DNA of 64,000 nucleotides from Diphasiastrum complanatum (Eukaryota > Streptophyta > Lycopodiopsida > Lycopodiales > Lycopodiaceae): the NCBI GenBank assembly GCA_029204225.1, contig CM055108.1, positions 16,646,222-16,710,221 of the forward strand, read 5' to 3'. Positions 1 to 11,431 of the stretch are shown here, in pieces. Position 1 is the stretch's first letter, and every line of letters starts with the position of its first letter. The notes under the pieces were generated by a model that did not search any database, was not told the origin of the DNA, and worked only from the letters and a program-made list of their open reading frames with translations. Position numbers and translations under genes: made by a program.

Positions 1-339
1 ATATTTATATCATATATTGTTTTTCTTGAGACCTTCACTGGTAGTTTGGATAATTTTGAAATTACAGTGAGCCCTTCTCAAATGACTAAATAAACCGGCG
101 GGATTTGTGGCATAGGTTAAGCGCACACAGCACATAGAGGTGTCAAGAAAAATGGCATTGCTTGCATGAATTTCTTGGATTGATTCATCCTGAGAGTTAT
201 TTCCTGGCTTATTCTTTCCTGAAAACCTGATTCTGAGCTCTGCCTGAACCACTGATTCTCAAGCTACAGTTGGATCTTAAGCCTTTCCTAATACAAATTC
301 AAAAAACACCATATAGACAGAAAAAAAAAAAAAAAAAAA

Positions 340-415
340 CGTTCCAACCAAGTACGTTCCGGAACGAACAGTACGATACGTACAGTACGTTCCGACGACC
401 CAAAAGGGTCGGAAT
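340..415. repeat. CG-word cluster (GTTCCG type), possible MITE end
   Basis: A 76-bp stretch after a poly-A run holds repeated copies of GTTCC and CGGAAC, including the palindrome GTTCCGGAAC and the phrase ACAGTACGTTCCGA. The same phrase recurs at 1363-1440. The two clusters could be the two ends of one decayed element of about 1.1 kb, but terminal repeats and a target duplication were not identified. Confidence 0.4.
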
Positions 416-1362
416 TGGCTTCTAAGCTTATGTCTCATCAGTACCCACAAGCATAAGTTGCTAACTGGGTTTCAAAAGAATCCGGATTCGTATTGTGATT
501 CAAACCAATTACATGAGCATTCAATGAAGAGTTTTTAGTTTTTAAATTCCAAAAAGTTTCCAATAAAATGCCAGAAAGAATAGTAGTTTAAAGAAAAGAA
601 ATCCTTGAAGATTCAAATAAAAACCCATAATGTTGAAAGAAATCGCTATTGCCGGTTGCTGCCGAAAGAATTACGATCTAAAAAGATTTGTCTCTTCTGG
701 AAAATAATTAAGAACATGTTTCTGTTTTTGTTTGTACGATTTTTACACCCTACTACCTAGGTTACTTCCATATTTTTATGTCATTTTGGCGTTTAATAAA
801 GTTTTGATTATTTATTTGGGAATGTAATGCTACAAAACTTTTTTCTTTACGTTACTAGAAGTATATCTTAGCTGTGAATTATCTGAAATGTAAGATACTT
901 TGCATGTAAGTAGTAAGCTAGCTCATCTTAGGGTGCAGTATATTAAGGGCTTACTGTAGTTGACTACCGATTGCACAAATGGATCAATACTTAAGAAACT
1001 AAAGTTTTAGAGCTATAACAGGTTTCGCACTGGAACTCGAGCATTGAAATACATAAGGTATCATAGAAAAACGACATTTCAACAAAGAGTTAAACATGCA
1101 ACTGTTCATCACCAGATTCAACTATCAAACTCATGAATAATTACATCCACATCATTCTATGAGCATTTGGATATTCTAACAAGCTGCTAGCCTGCCGGCC
1201 AGAATTATTCTCAGAAAAAGGTTTCAACAAAACCACATCATGGAGATTTTAACCCAGCCCATTCCCACTTGCAGCACCACTTCACAAAAACCTGCCTTTT
1301 TTAAGACTTCAATCTTTGAAAATCAACAGGGACCTCTGGCAGGGCAGAAATCTTAGAAACCC

Positions 1363-1440
1363 GTTCCGACCTTTACAGTTGGAACATACTGCATGTTCCA
1401 TACAGTACGTTCCGAAAAGTACTGGATCGGAACATGGCCT
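1363..1440. repeat. CG-word cluster (GTTCCG type), partner of the 340-415 cluster
   Basis: Contains several degenerate copies of GTTCCG and GGAACAT and shares ACAGTACGTTCCGA with the 340-415 cluster. Function unknown. It resembles in style the word arrays at the ends of the MITEs at 50.8-59.4 kb. Confidence 0.4.
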
Positions 1441-2246
1441 TTTAATCCAAAATTAGTTACTACTCAGTGCTCACTGTTCAATAATTACTAGCTATTGAAA
1501 CTGCAAACAAATCAACAATGTTTTACAGAATTAGAAACTAAATAATCAGATTTAGGATAGGTTTGTGCATTGATTCACTGAAGGTTTATCAAAGACAAAT
1601 GGATTCTTGACAAGAAATTGATTACAAAGTCAATTTTTGTTTAATTGAATTGGCCGATTCCAATGCGAATAAGAATTCTGAATTGATTGACTGATGTCAA
1701 CATCTGAATCAGACTTGTGCATTGAGATCAGTGAATCGGAAAACATTGGCTACTTAAATGTACAAAATGTAATATTAAATCATAGTTGCCACATTGGACC
1801 TTAAAGCTTTGCAACTTTCAAGTCAAAGATGCCAATGTTGGCATGGCCAATACTGATCTCCTAGATAGAAGTTCTCGTCAATATACGGCTTCATGTGTGA
1901 CATAGCCATCTCTACTCAGGTATCTTTAATAAATATTTTAACTTTGAACTGCTACGATAAATAGGTTGCTGTCTAGATATGAAGGCCCAATGAGTTTATG
2001 TTCAAACCTGAGTTGCAGCGGATCAAAACCTAACACTAGTTGCTTAACCTTCAATACTAAGTCACCATTTGTCAGTTTTCAAATGTCATTGAAGCATAAA
2101 ATAGGAGTCCATTATACTTTCAGACAGTTATGCACCAAAACTGACAGCTATGAGATCATGAATGAACTTGCCAGCTTAACAAAAATTAATGCATCATCTT
2201 GACTTCGCAGGGGCATGCACTCAAAGTAGAATGTCTTGGGCCTCAC

Positions 2247-3036
2247 TCAAGAGAATTACTGCTCCAGTGATATTATCTCTCCGTGGAAATTGTACTCCCT
2301 GGATTTCATGAACCCTTTTTACTCTACTTGTTTCGGGTGACGGATCCAAATTGATACGAAGTAAGTCCAAGAAAAGAAATACCATTATGCCATCCACAAG
2401 AACTGGAGCAGCCTTGAGGCGTTCAACCTCATGTTGAATTTCATAGAGTAACAGTTTTCGTAATGGTTGATCTTTCCCAAAGTCCGTGTTCTCCAGCAGC
2501 GGTAATCTGAACACAAACGCTTGATGCATTCAATCCACCTTGCCCAGAGTTTAGATTTCTAGTCAAAACCTTTGCACAACAAAAGTAAAGATCCATCATC
2601 TTAAAAATCAGAATCCAGATAGTTATAACAGATCTGAGCTCAAAATATATCCATTAAAAACGAATCGAACAAAAGGTTTTGCATGAACCTGATCTTGAAA
2701 GTATGATGGCACGTAAAACTGTGCAAGGTAGGTCTAAGTTTTCCCAGTTTCCACTCACAAGGCTTAATTGATGCTGGTGTGAAATTAGACTCCAACAAGC
2801 AGCTTCTACATGATAATCTGCAAAATTTCCCATATTAGATTTCTCTACTGGAACTGCCAAAACAGACCTGTTTTTATAAAATATGAAATATGTCCGATCT
2901 CTAGAGCAAGGTTTCATTAACATACCTTCTGGGAGAGGACGAAACTTGCAGCAATAGGGGCTCAAAGACAAACTCTGCATCTGCCAAAAGCGATTGTGTT
3001 GATGCAACAGCCCTCACTGCCTGTCAAGATCCTATT

Positions 3037-3113
<77 letters not shown>

Positions 3114-6100
3114 CATACATTGATACACACAAACTAGAATAAATTAGATTCCACGAACACTCCCCCGTACCTTTGCCTAGTTACTCTACTACATTCCACT
3201 CAACTAGATTCTATCAACATGCTATTTCAACATCTATCTCGCATTCAGTCATACATATAGTATACTCTCATCAATAATATAGCCACACTTATTTAACAAA
3301 ATAATTGATAAGCACGTTTATCCTGGAAGGACTGTAATGTACTGTAAGGATACTAATAAGCCAATCTCCGTAAGTTAACTGCACACTATATAGTGATAAA
3401 CACTCACCACCCATCCACAGAATCGACTCACCCCTGTGCACTAGAGCTATCGACCCAATGCCACGCTGGATCAAGCCTCGGATGATCACTGAAGTCTCAT
3501 ACCACCAGGCATCATTCTTGGCTCTCACTGACATCATCAAGATGGCTAGAGCAAATATCCTAGCTACACTTGTGCTTGTACCATCAACGGACTCCCATAT
3601 AAACTAAATGAATGATATTGAGGTCCTCCTACCTTCTATACATAGTACAAGTAGGCCCCATCCTAGGTACAATCCACGCCTCGATTGTCAAGACCATCAC
3701 CTTATGTATGTCATTTTGACCCTAACATTTGCTCCCCCTTATGAACTTCCTTCTCGAGGGAGTAAACTAGGAAATTTCAGTCTCAAATCTTCTTCTCCCA
3801 AGTGTCCTCATCCCAACTTAACTTTCCAACAACAAAAATATTTAGAAACCATAGGGTTTCTCAACTAATGTCATCATACATCTACGACTTTCTCCAGTTC
3901 CAAGGGTACAATGGATGTTGAATCCTCCAACTGATGAAGTTCGTATTTAAGGATAAGGTTGTCCTTTCCACTTAGCCATTCCTTTGAACTACTTAACATG
4001 GAATACAAGATGGAATTTGCCCCCTAAGAAAGATTAGTCAATATCTAGACGTAACGTGGTGGACCGGGACGCGCGTTCGCGTCCGCATCCGGACTCGGAC
4101 GCGCCAAAGGTGTGTCCGGGTCCCCGGACGCGTCGTTTTTTTTTTTTTTTGAGTTTTTTGTTGTTAAAAAAAAATTAAAAAAAAATTATGGACGCGTCCA
4201 TGTCCGGACGCCGAACGCGGACACGGATTGCCCGCGTCCGGCCCGGACGCGCATCTCTGATTTAGACCAATTGATCTTCTTCAAAATCTTATATGGACTG
4301 CTATATCTAGAAGAAAGCTTATGGCATGATCCGGTTCGAAGCAACCATTCTAGTCCTATCCTTAGCCACCTCCAACATCTCGTGCATATCTTGCAAGAGA
4401 TAGTCAATTGCAGCCTATACCTTGAGGGATATCGATGAACATGGCCAAAAGTCATACATCATCAGCATGAACGGACTATGTCCAATGGCAGAAAGATTTG
4501 CACTATTGTACAAGGAGAAATACTTTTCCCAATATGACTTTCATCAGTTGGTGGATTTTGTTTGCTGCCATGCACCGACAACTACGCACACTAACATGTA
4601 GCACCAAAATTGTCAATAACCCCAAATCAACAACACCCGTCAATAGTTGCAAACACTAACGCATGGCACCAAGATTGTTGATAACCGAGAGCCTACACCT
4701 GAAGGATTTTCTCAAGTACCAAGTAGTCACATAATATGTACACTCTCTAATACCTCTTGAATTGAATTCCATTTTTTGTTTCTCACAGATTTCCATTATT
4801 TTGCTGTGAAAAGTTTGTTGATGAATCGATACTAGTGTGGAAACATACAATAAATCGAAGATAAATGCCACTGATTTAATACAAACCTACTAAAATCCAT
4901 AATTAGTAGGCCTAAACCGGAAATGAAAGTGAAAAGAGCCAAAGAATATGTGACGGTGGCGTATCTAAGAATGAACATAAATCTTGCTATCGACTACTTT
5001 CCTTAAAATTGTTAAGGTTCATAGGATGTCATCTCACTAAATGTGACTACACAATCCCTTTACAAGCTCCTTTCATTCTTGGACCTTCTACAATTTAGGA
5101 CCATAATATTCGGCTCAAAGGTTCATTATCCTAGGGGCCAATACAAAAACCAATTCTACAACTTCCTAGTCGCAAAAATCGTAAGTGACAATAACTTATA
5201 AGGTTTTTACTCCCACTCCCAAGTGCCTAGCTGGTCCTTTCAAATCCAATCCAGATATTGGATTTTCAAGATCCTAGTTCCCAACCTAGTCATCCCCAAT
5301 CCCAAGAGCCATCCTGGAAATTACTCTCACACAAGAATTATTTGCGACATAGATACTCATTCCGATCCTTTGTATCGAAAAAAGAAATTCATATTAAAGA
5401 ACCCTATGTTATCCTATTTAAAAAACCATATGTTTCTATAATATATATTAGATAGTACTAAATCAATATACATATTATTTAGATAACAAACATATATAGT
5501 TTCATAACATTCAAAACGGCCATGTACGAACATCATTCCATACACATTTATATTTTCTAAAAATCAAACACATTAGTAACATGTTTAATTTGTTTTTCTT
5601 TTCCTAAAAAAATGCCAACAACATGCGGCCTATAGCTCAAAAACTCTAGAAACGTGCCTAAAAATCTGTAGGTCATCAGATATACTTATGTGATATAGAG
5701 ATCGACCCACTACAGTTTCATGCTCTAGATGTAGGTGTTGGGGACCGAACCCCCTTGGGTCACAAACCCAACTTGAAGCTGAATGTCGACTGGGCCAGGA
5801 GATGGTGGATGGTGAGCGCTTGTGCACAGCCAGGATGAGTGCTAGCTTGAGGTGGGAGATGGCTGAGGGCTCTGGCAGTGGTATGGGATTCTACAGAGGG
5901 GTGGATCGTGTGACGTTCAGTTCTTAGTGGGTAACCGCACCGGCACCTGGCGGCTTGCGGCATATAGAGATTGTAACATTTGGTATCAGAGCCACCACAT
6001 TCCGTAGGCAGGTTTGCTTGATCCAGGAGAGGCAATCGGTAAGTTCTGTATACTACTGATCCTGTTTCCGGCCGTTCAATCCTGAATTTGATTTCCATCT

Positions 6101-9100
6101 GATTTTCCTCAGTTTGCTGCTTTTTTGAACTTTTGGTTTAAAAAAAACACAGTTCCCTGCAGCTGCATGCAAGCGCGCAAGCACCACGCAGGAGCATGCT
6201 GGCCGTGTGGACAGGCGGTCAGCAGGGGGCCCACGTGGGCAGGCAGTCTGTGGGGGCAGGCAGGCAGCAGCCTGCGGGCTGGGGGTGACGGAGCAGGCAG
6301 CGGAGGAGACCTGTCCCGCCGCTGGCTGCGCTGGTTGACAGGTCAGGGGAGGGGCCACGTGGGCCCTGCGGGTGGGGCCAGCAGACAGGTGCGCTGCCAT
6401 CTGGGCACCCAGGTGTCCCCCTGAGCCCGAGGTGGCTACAGGCAGAATTGCCGTGCGGCAGGAAGGTGGCAAGGATTGCCTATTCCATGTGAAAGTTATG
6501 TTGATGGTGGCTTGCCACCCAACTCCTCTCTCTCTGTTATTAGCTACCATTTTGGATGGCAACCATGGACAATATCACCTTGAATGTGTGTATAGCTTCC
6601 AAGCTTGAGAGTGTGAGCGTATTCCTCCTCTTGTTCTTGTCTCTATTTTCTTTCACCATTGGAAATATGGATCCTAGCCCTTCCACACAGCCTACTTCTC
6701 CTCCTACTGAAGCTATGGCACCTGCTTCTACCTTGGATTCTGATACTTTGTTGTCGGCTATCAACAGCAACAGATTGTTGATATGCAAGCAAGAAATGCA
6801 AAGGATCAGCAGGAATTGAGGGAGCTGACGCAGTTAAGGCAACTACTGCACCAGCCTTTGTTTACTCCCGAGATTTTCACTGGGAAAAAGAAAGACAGAG
6901 CCCTTGAAGTGGTCACCTCATGGATTGATCGGTGGAACTCGCACTTTTCCATGCACGATTCTTCCAACGAGAATAAGATCAACCTCGCAAGCATGTACTT
7001 GTGGAGTAAAGCTTTAACCTGGTGGCAGGACTTGAGGGGTAAGCCTGAGGCAAGATTGTGGGAAGATTTTTGCAAGGCCTTCAAGGTGGCCTTCCTTCCT
7101 ATACTGGATGACTTCGACTTTTATCGTTAGTATGCAACGATACATTTGGGGAACGGGCCCCTTGATGGGTACTTGCAAGAATTCCAAGAGGTATATTCTC
7201 GTTTTGCTACTAGAATAGATCCTGTGTTGGTTAAGTTGCATTTTATTCTAGGATTGCCTAGAGACCATCAGCTACAGGTTAGGAGGAACCAGCCTTTTAC
7301 CCTCGATGATGCGGCTCACTTCGGCCGTAATTACAATTACAATGACACTCATATTGTGGCTAGGCTTGAGGCTGGTGTTTCACCCAAGGCAAGAAACCGT
7401 TCTTTTCAAAGAAAGGAAAAGACAAAGCAAAGGAGGCACCTTTGGGTCCCACTAAATCGTAGAAAACATCTACTATGGACTAGGAGACCTTTGCAAAAGC
7501 TAGAAGCGACAATTTGTGCTTCAATTGCATGGAACCAAGTCACGTGGCAAAGGAATGCCCACAGAAACGGAGGCAAGCTAAACGGGCATCTTTTAAGACG
7601 CTAGGTAACTTTAGCATCTCTAGTATTGATCTTTCCTTTGCTAGTAATTCTGTGTGTGAGCATTGTTGCTTTAACACTACAGTTTTTGGCCCACGCGACC
7701 TCATTCGGATGAAAGGGGTTGATCGTGGCCAAGCCGTAACAATTTTATATGACGATGGTTCTGCACACAATCTTATAATTCTAATTTGTTGCAGAAGCTA
7801 ACGGTGGAAACAAGGCAAAGTGACCACTGCTAGCCCAAGTCTTAGCTCACTAATCAACGCAACCATCCAAATCAGTACTGCTGCAAAAACTAGCAGGCTT
7901 CACACTTTTATCATTATGGAACAAGATTGTTCTGATCCAATGCAAGATAACTGCTAGTCTCAATTCTTCAAAACAATAAACCAATTCTCACACTCTGTCT
8001 ACTGCACAACCATCACTAATATTTTTAGTCACCTTCAATGTGATAGTTTCCGATATCAGCCACTCAAGGTTTGTTAATTCTAGTTGTAACTTCACATCTG
8101 AATCATTGTAACTGAATTATGATACCATATCTGTATACTGTGGGACAAGAGTGCTCATTACTTTAGCTCAAAAATTCGAGCCCATGGAGTGTCATTTAAG
8201 ATGTGAACTCCATCTTTATGGCAGTTCTGAATTCTCCACAAGTTTCTCACCTGCTATGATTTTAAGGTGCTGTTTGCGTCATGTCATGTTCCCTGAGTAG
8301 CATTTGAGTGCATTTGGAACATTCTCAATTTTGAACTAAACCTCAAAGTCCTCTGGGAAATATGAGTCCCATAAAAGGCCTGATTCAAATTGAAAAAACT
8401 AAATTGGACTGGTGATGAGTCTAAACTTGTTCTTCTGTGTTGTTTTCAGGCATCTGAATAGAAAAGATTCACCGAAGATCTCGTTTTGTTACATACAAGT
8501 TGATGGACATCATGGTAACAGGCTACTACAACCTCATTTTTGCATGTTGTTTACCCTCCTAACACTTAAGTAAACTTCGATCATTCTAAACCATCAAAGC
8601 TTTTCAAACTTACGTTTTCAAACATTTCAAACTTAGATATTACAAACTTCAGAGATAATCAGTGCATTATACGAAACAATTTGGTATATTTAAGTACATG
8701 CAGAACTTAAAGAAATCATTCATATGTACAATTTCCAAATGCATGTAGCCTTTGCAGTTGTGCATTTTTTTCATGTGTTCACAAATGTTTGAATTATCCA
8801 AAGAGAAAGTTGAATTGTAAAATGTTTACCAGTCAAAAATACCTACAATGTGAAGTCTTAACAGCTGACCTGCCACAAGGTTGCAAGGGAGTTTTTGATC
8901 GAAACTTCAGTACCAAGGCAATAGATTCCAACAACATGCATTCCACCCAACAACATCCTCGAGACCTGAGTTAGAAAGGAAACCTTTTAGCTCATCAAAA
9001 GAGTTTTAAAATTTCAAACATCATCATAAATGCAATTGTATGACACCATCACGTTGACATGGCAACGACTTTTGCACATTTCTTTGTTCAAAGGTAGCAT

Positions 9101-10789
9101 ACTATGCTACAATGACCCACACATGCCATATCAAGTTCAAAGGTAAATTACTATGTTGCAACGACCTGCCACATACCATATCAAGTTCCTAGTACATCTT
9201 TGGCAGATGCAGTGCATACCCAAATGCACATTTGCAACGAAGGCGCACTAAAGATCAAAAGCTGACTTTATGAAGTTCTTTTTCACAGAAATAAAAATAT
9301 AAGTATCACAAAAACTAGGACCTTCTATAAATGCTAAAAAGTCTGCATAGCAATCATGTTATAAAAACATTAAAACATCAAAACTAGCTATGCTATCACC
9401 AAAACTAGGAGAGTTCAGATACCAATCAGGCTTGCAATTTGATACACATACCCACCTTTCACATTTAAGGGTTTTGAAATTTTTTTGTATTTTAACCTTC
9501 ATATGACATTTGAATGTACGTTTCAAGGCTATGTTTTTACAAGAATGTAAGAAGATTTTGGCCTTTCTGAACATTGGATTTTGTTGTATATTAAGACGAA
9601 AATCTTAAAATTTGGACCTTGCATGAAATTTGACTTTTTAAATCTACCTTTCAAATAGAAGGGTACATTTGCTTTTCAACTAACACTTTGCTGGATTTCT
9701 TGGCTTTCTCTGAACCGATACAAGAGAACAGAACAAGGGTACAATGAATACTGACAAGACCAACCCATCATTGAAATAACCTTCAATTGAATGTTAAGGA
9801 ACAGGGCAAACTATTCTACGAAACTGCTAATAAAATTAATTTTCATGCGAACCTTTCAATCAAGTGTTGTTGAGGATGAACATGTTGCAAAGTCACTTGT
9901 TCTTGTAGAAACAGTAGAAAGACAATGACTTGTTGACTAAAAAAGTGGCCATTTACCTGTCGAGCATGTTCTGCAACCCAATCTATGTCAAGCATCAAGG
10001 AGCTCGAATCGATGCTCGGCTTCGCTCTTGCCGACTTCCTTTTATCACCTAAATCCTTGGACTGCTGCTGGGTGGTTGATCCAAGCACTTTGCATGCTTG
10101 CTCTCCATCTTTAGTTGGTGTTGGGACTAATCCAAAAACCACGTCACGGTTGGATCCAGTAGATAATCTACCTATTAAGAGTCCTATCTGCACACAAATA
10201 GTTCATCCTTATGCCTTGGAGCTCACTTGATTAACACTTCTCCGCCGAAAATAGGTCTTATCAACTCAAAAAACCATACATCAAAACACCTAATGGAAAC
10301 GAAACTGGCATCACGAAATCCATCCAGCAAAACTGCACGGAACAAGAATTAGATGGCAATAGTAACAAAAGGACAAAAACATGAGAGGTATTGCAAAATT
10401 TTCCAAAACAATATGGTGTGGGATTGAGGGGTTTCTACAAACTGGTCATGACAACATAGTAATCTTTAGGATAAAATTTGACTGCAATATGGTGTCCATA
10501 GTTCATTGTTTCTTTGATTGATTCAGTTCATATCATCATTTTCTGTGAGGTCTTCAGCCCTGATTTTTTGAACATGTCAAAAAATTTCCTTCCCAAGTGT
10601 TCCAAAGTCCTTTTATTAAGCAGAATGTTAAACACATTACAGAAATGATTGTGCATAAATTGAGATCAATTTATCCAGAAAAGCCGACAGAAGAAGATGA
10701 ATACGAACCTGCACAGAAGCACTTGATGCAAATAACGAATCCAAAAATGCCTCGATCTGAGCCTCGTCTCCCACCACAGTCCTCACCAT
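2247..10789 (-). CDS. ODR4: ODR4-like protein (ER membrane protein family), 3' exons missing
   Basis: Minus-strand gene built from six exons with consistent GT-AG phases: 10789-10709, 10187-9957, 8965-8870, 3020-2926, 2817-2689, 2506-2247. The protein starts MVRTVVGDEAQ, continues with IGLLIGRLSTGSNRDVVFGL and VPTPTKDGEQ, then DIDWVAEHARQ, VSRMLLGGMHVVGIY, a Cys-rich SCRSCLLES, and a VHEIQ...ITGAVILL segment. These match the order of the plant ODR4 homologues. In animals ODR-4 is an ER protein needed for receptor trafficking, and ODR4 anchors the UFM1 protease UFSP2 at the ER; the plant role is inferred. Intron 3 is about 5.8 kb and carries a Gypsy fragment, a GC word cluster and a (CT)35 tract. 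Exon 6 could alternatively read through to a stop at 2221, but a GTGAGG donor at 2246 is the likelier end. The C-terminal part was not found. Confidence 0.85.
3041..3110. repeat. (CT)35 microsatellite inside ODR4 intron 3
   Basis: Perfect TC dinucleotide run of 70 bp. On the gene strand it is a GA tract ending about 20 nt before the acceptor of exon 4 (exon start 3020), where a pyrimidine tract is normally expected. Confidence 0.95.
4055..4255. repeat. GC-rich word cluster (GGACGCG type) around a poly-T/poly-A core
   Basis: About 200 bp with two blocks of reiterated GGACGCG, GTCCGG and CGCGTCC (for example the palindrome GGACGCGTCC). The blocks flank a T-rich then A-rich core at about 4137-4186. 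The flanking intron is AT-rich, so base composition jumps sharply. The layout resembles the MITE ends described at 50.8-59.4 kb. No clear target duplication was seen. Confidence 0.5.
5736..5978 (+). repeat. 5' LTR of the Gypsy element
   Basis: Begins TGTTGGGGACCGAAC and ends ATTGTAACA immediately before TT and the iMet primer binding site. A diverged relative of its right part occurs on the minus strand at 26310-26503. Confidence 0.75.
6667..7800 (+). pseudogene. Gypsy gag with zinc knuckle and protease start, frameshifted
   Basis: The reading starts MDPSPSTQPTSPPTE, like the gag at 61080 (MDPVVPSGDRP). The Retrotrans_gag core is seen as WIDRWNSHF, LTWWQDLRG, WEDFCKAF and later LDGYLQEFQEVYSRF. 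The frame changes near 6815 and a stop interrupts at 7129. The CCHC knuckle CFNCMEPSHVAKEC is in a different frame from the preceding gag, showing another shift. A protease-like ILYDDGSAHNLI closes the readable part. Gag would form the virus-like particle, but this copy cannot make a complete protein. Confidence 0.8.
7961..8869. other. ODR4 intron 3 sequence, nothing recognised
   Basis: AT-rich sequence between the Gypsy fragment and ODR4 exon 3. No coding similarity, LTR or inverted repeat was recognised. Confidence 0.5.
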
Positions 10790-11165
10790 CTCTCTCTCAC
10801 TATAGGGCTATTTTTAATCCCCAAAGCCTTAAGATTTATACCGCTAATCCTACCCCTAATTCAAAAAATCAATCCTTATCTGACCTGCAACCAAAAACGG
10901 GCAAATGTTGAACGCGATTACAGGAAAACCTCAGATTCTCATCACTGCAAGGATTGATCATAAGAGTTTTCACCATCGATTACAAACCCACAAGCTACCT
11001 ATAAGTCTACCGCCCTAGCAAATCTTTCAACATCGTTATTGACACCCACGTCCTCCATACTGATTTGTTTCCAGCATAGCAGACCTATCTCAAAAAAAAA
11101 TCTGCACAAAAAAAACGTGGAATGACAAACTAAATAAACAAGAAATAGTGGCAAGCCACAAGGCC

Positions 11166-11281
11166 AAGGTGAAGGTACATAGTTTTGTGCCTTTGTGAAG
11201 GTACATAGTTTTGTAATGGGAGTTGGTAAACGGAAATAGTCTATGGAAAGCCGGTACATTTTTTTGTGGTACATTTTTTTG
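11166..11281. repeat. Short direct repeats downstream of the Helentron endonuclease
   Basis: GTGAAGGTACATAGTTTTGT occurs twice (from about 11170 and 11196) and GGTACATTTTTTTGT twice (from about 11252 and 11267). They lie 150-270 bp beyond the endonuclease stop on its 3' side. Helentron ends often carry subterminal repeats, so these may mark the element terminus (inference). Confidence 0.5.
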
Positions 11282-11431
11282 TATCACTAGGTGGTAAGCA
11301 AAAATTGGATACTAAAGGTTGGAAGGTTTTCAAAAGTGGAAGAAGTGATGGGATTATGTGTGTCAAGGTTAGTATATTATATTGTGTATAAATAATATAT
11401 GGGGGAATGGTCACTCTAGGAATAAGTTACT

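Larger units (their letters stand above)
1..2246. other. No gene recognised; AT-rich intergenic or 3' intron sequence of the ODR4-like gene
   Basis: No exon could be assigned here. If the ODR4-like gene continues, its last exons should lie here or beyond the window edge. An 80-residue minus-strand reading at 10-252 has an acceptor-like CAG in front of it but does not resemble the expected ODR4 C-terminal region. Two short clusters of the word GTTCCG/CGGAAC (about 340-415 and 1363-1440) are listed separately. Confidence 0.5.
5736..7960 (+). mobile_element. Truncated Ty3/Gypsy LTR retrotransposon (5' LTR, PBS, gag, start of protease)
   Basis: A 243-bp 5' LTR (5736-5978, TG...CA) is followed two bases later by a primer binding site, TGGTATCAGAGCC, complementary to tRNA-iMet. 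Then come a leader and a gag reading frame. Sequence similarity to a retrotransposon fades at about 7830-7960, just after the protease-like motif; no RT, integrase or 3' LTR follows. It lies in ODR4 intron 3 in the opposite orientation to the gene. The right end is approximate. Confidence 0.8.

Noticed and set aside
2221-2980. Direct joining of the ODR4 exon ending at 2926 to the exon starting at 2506
   Set aside because: The phases allow it, but the intermediate exon 2817-2689 encodes the Cys-rich segment expected in ODR4, so the six-exon model is better.
4112-4455. Overlapping frames in the GGACGCG cluster
   Set aside because: They run through poly-T/poly-A and word repeats; no protein character.
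6053-6562. 169-residue minus-strand frame over the Gypsy leader
   Set aside because: It lies antisense in a GC-rich non-coding leader, is Ala/Pro/His-rich and has no recognisable domain.
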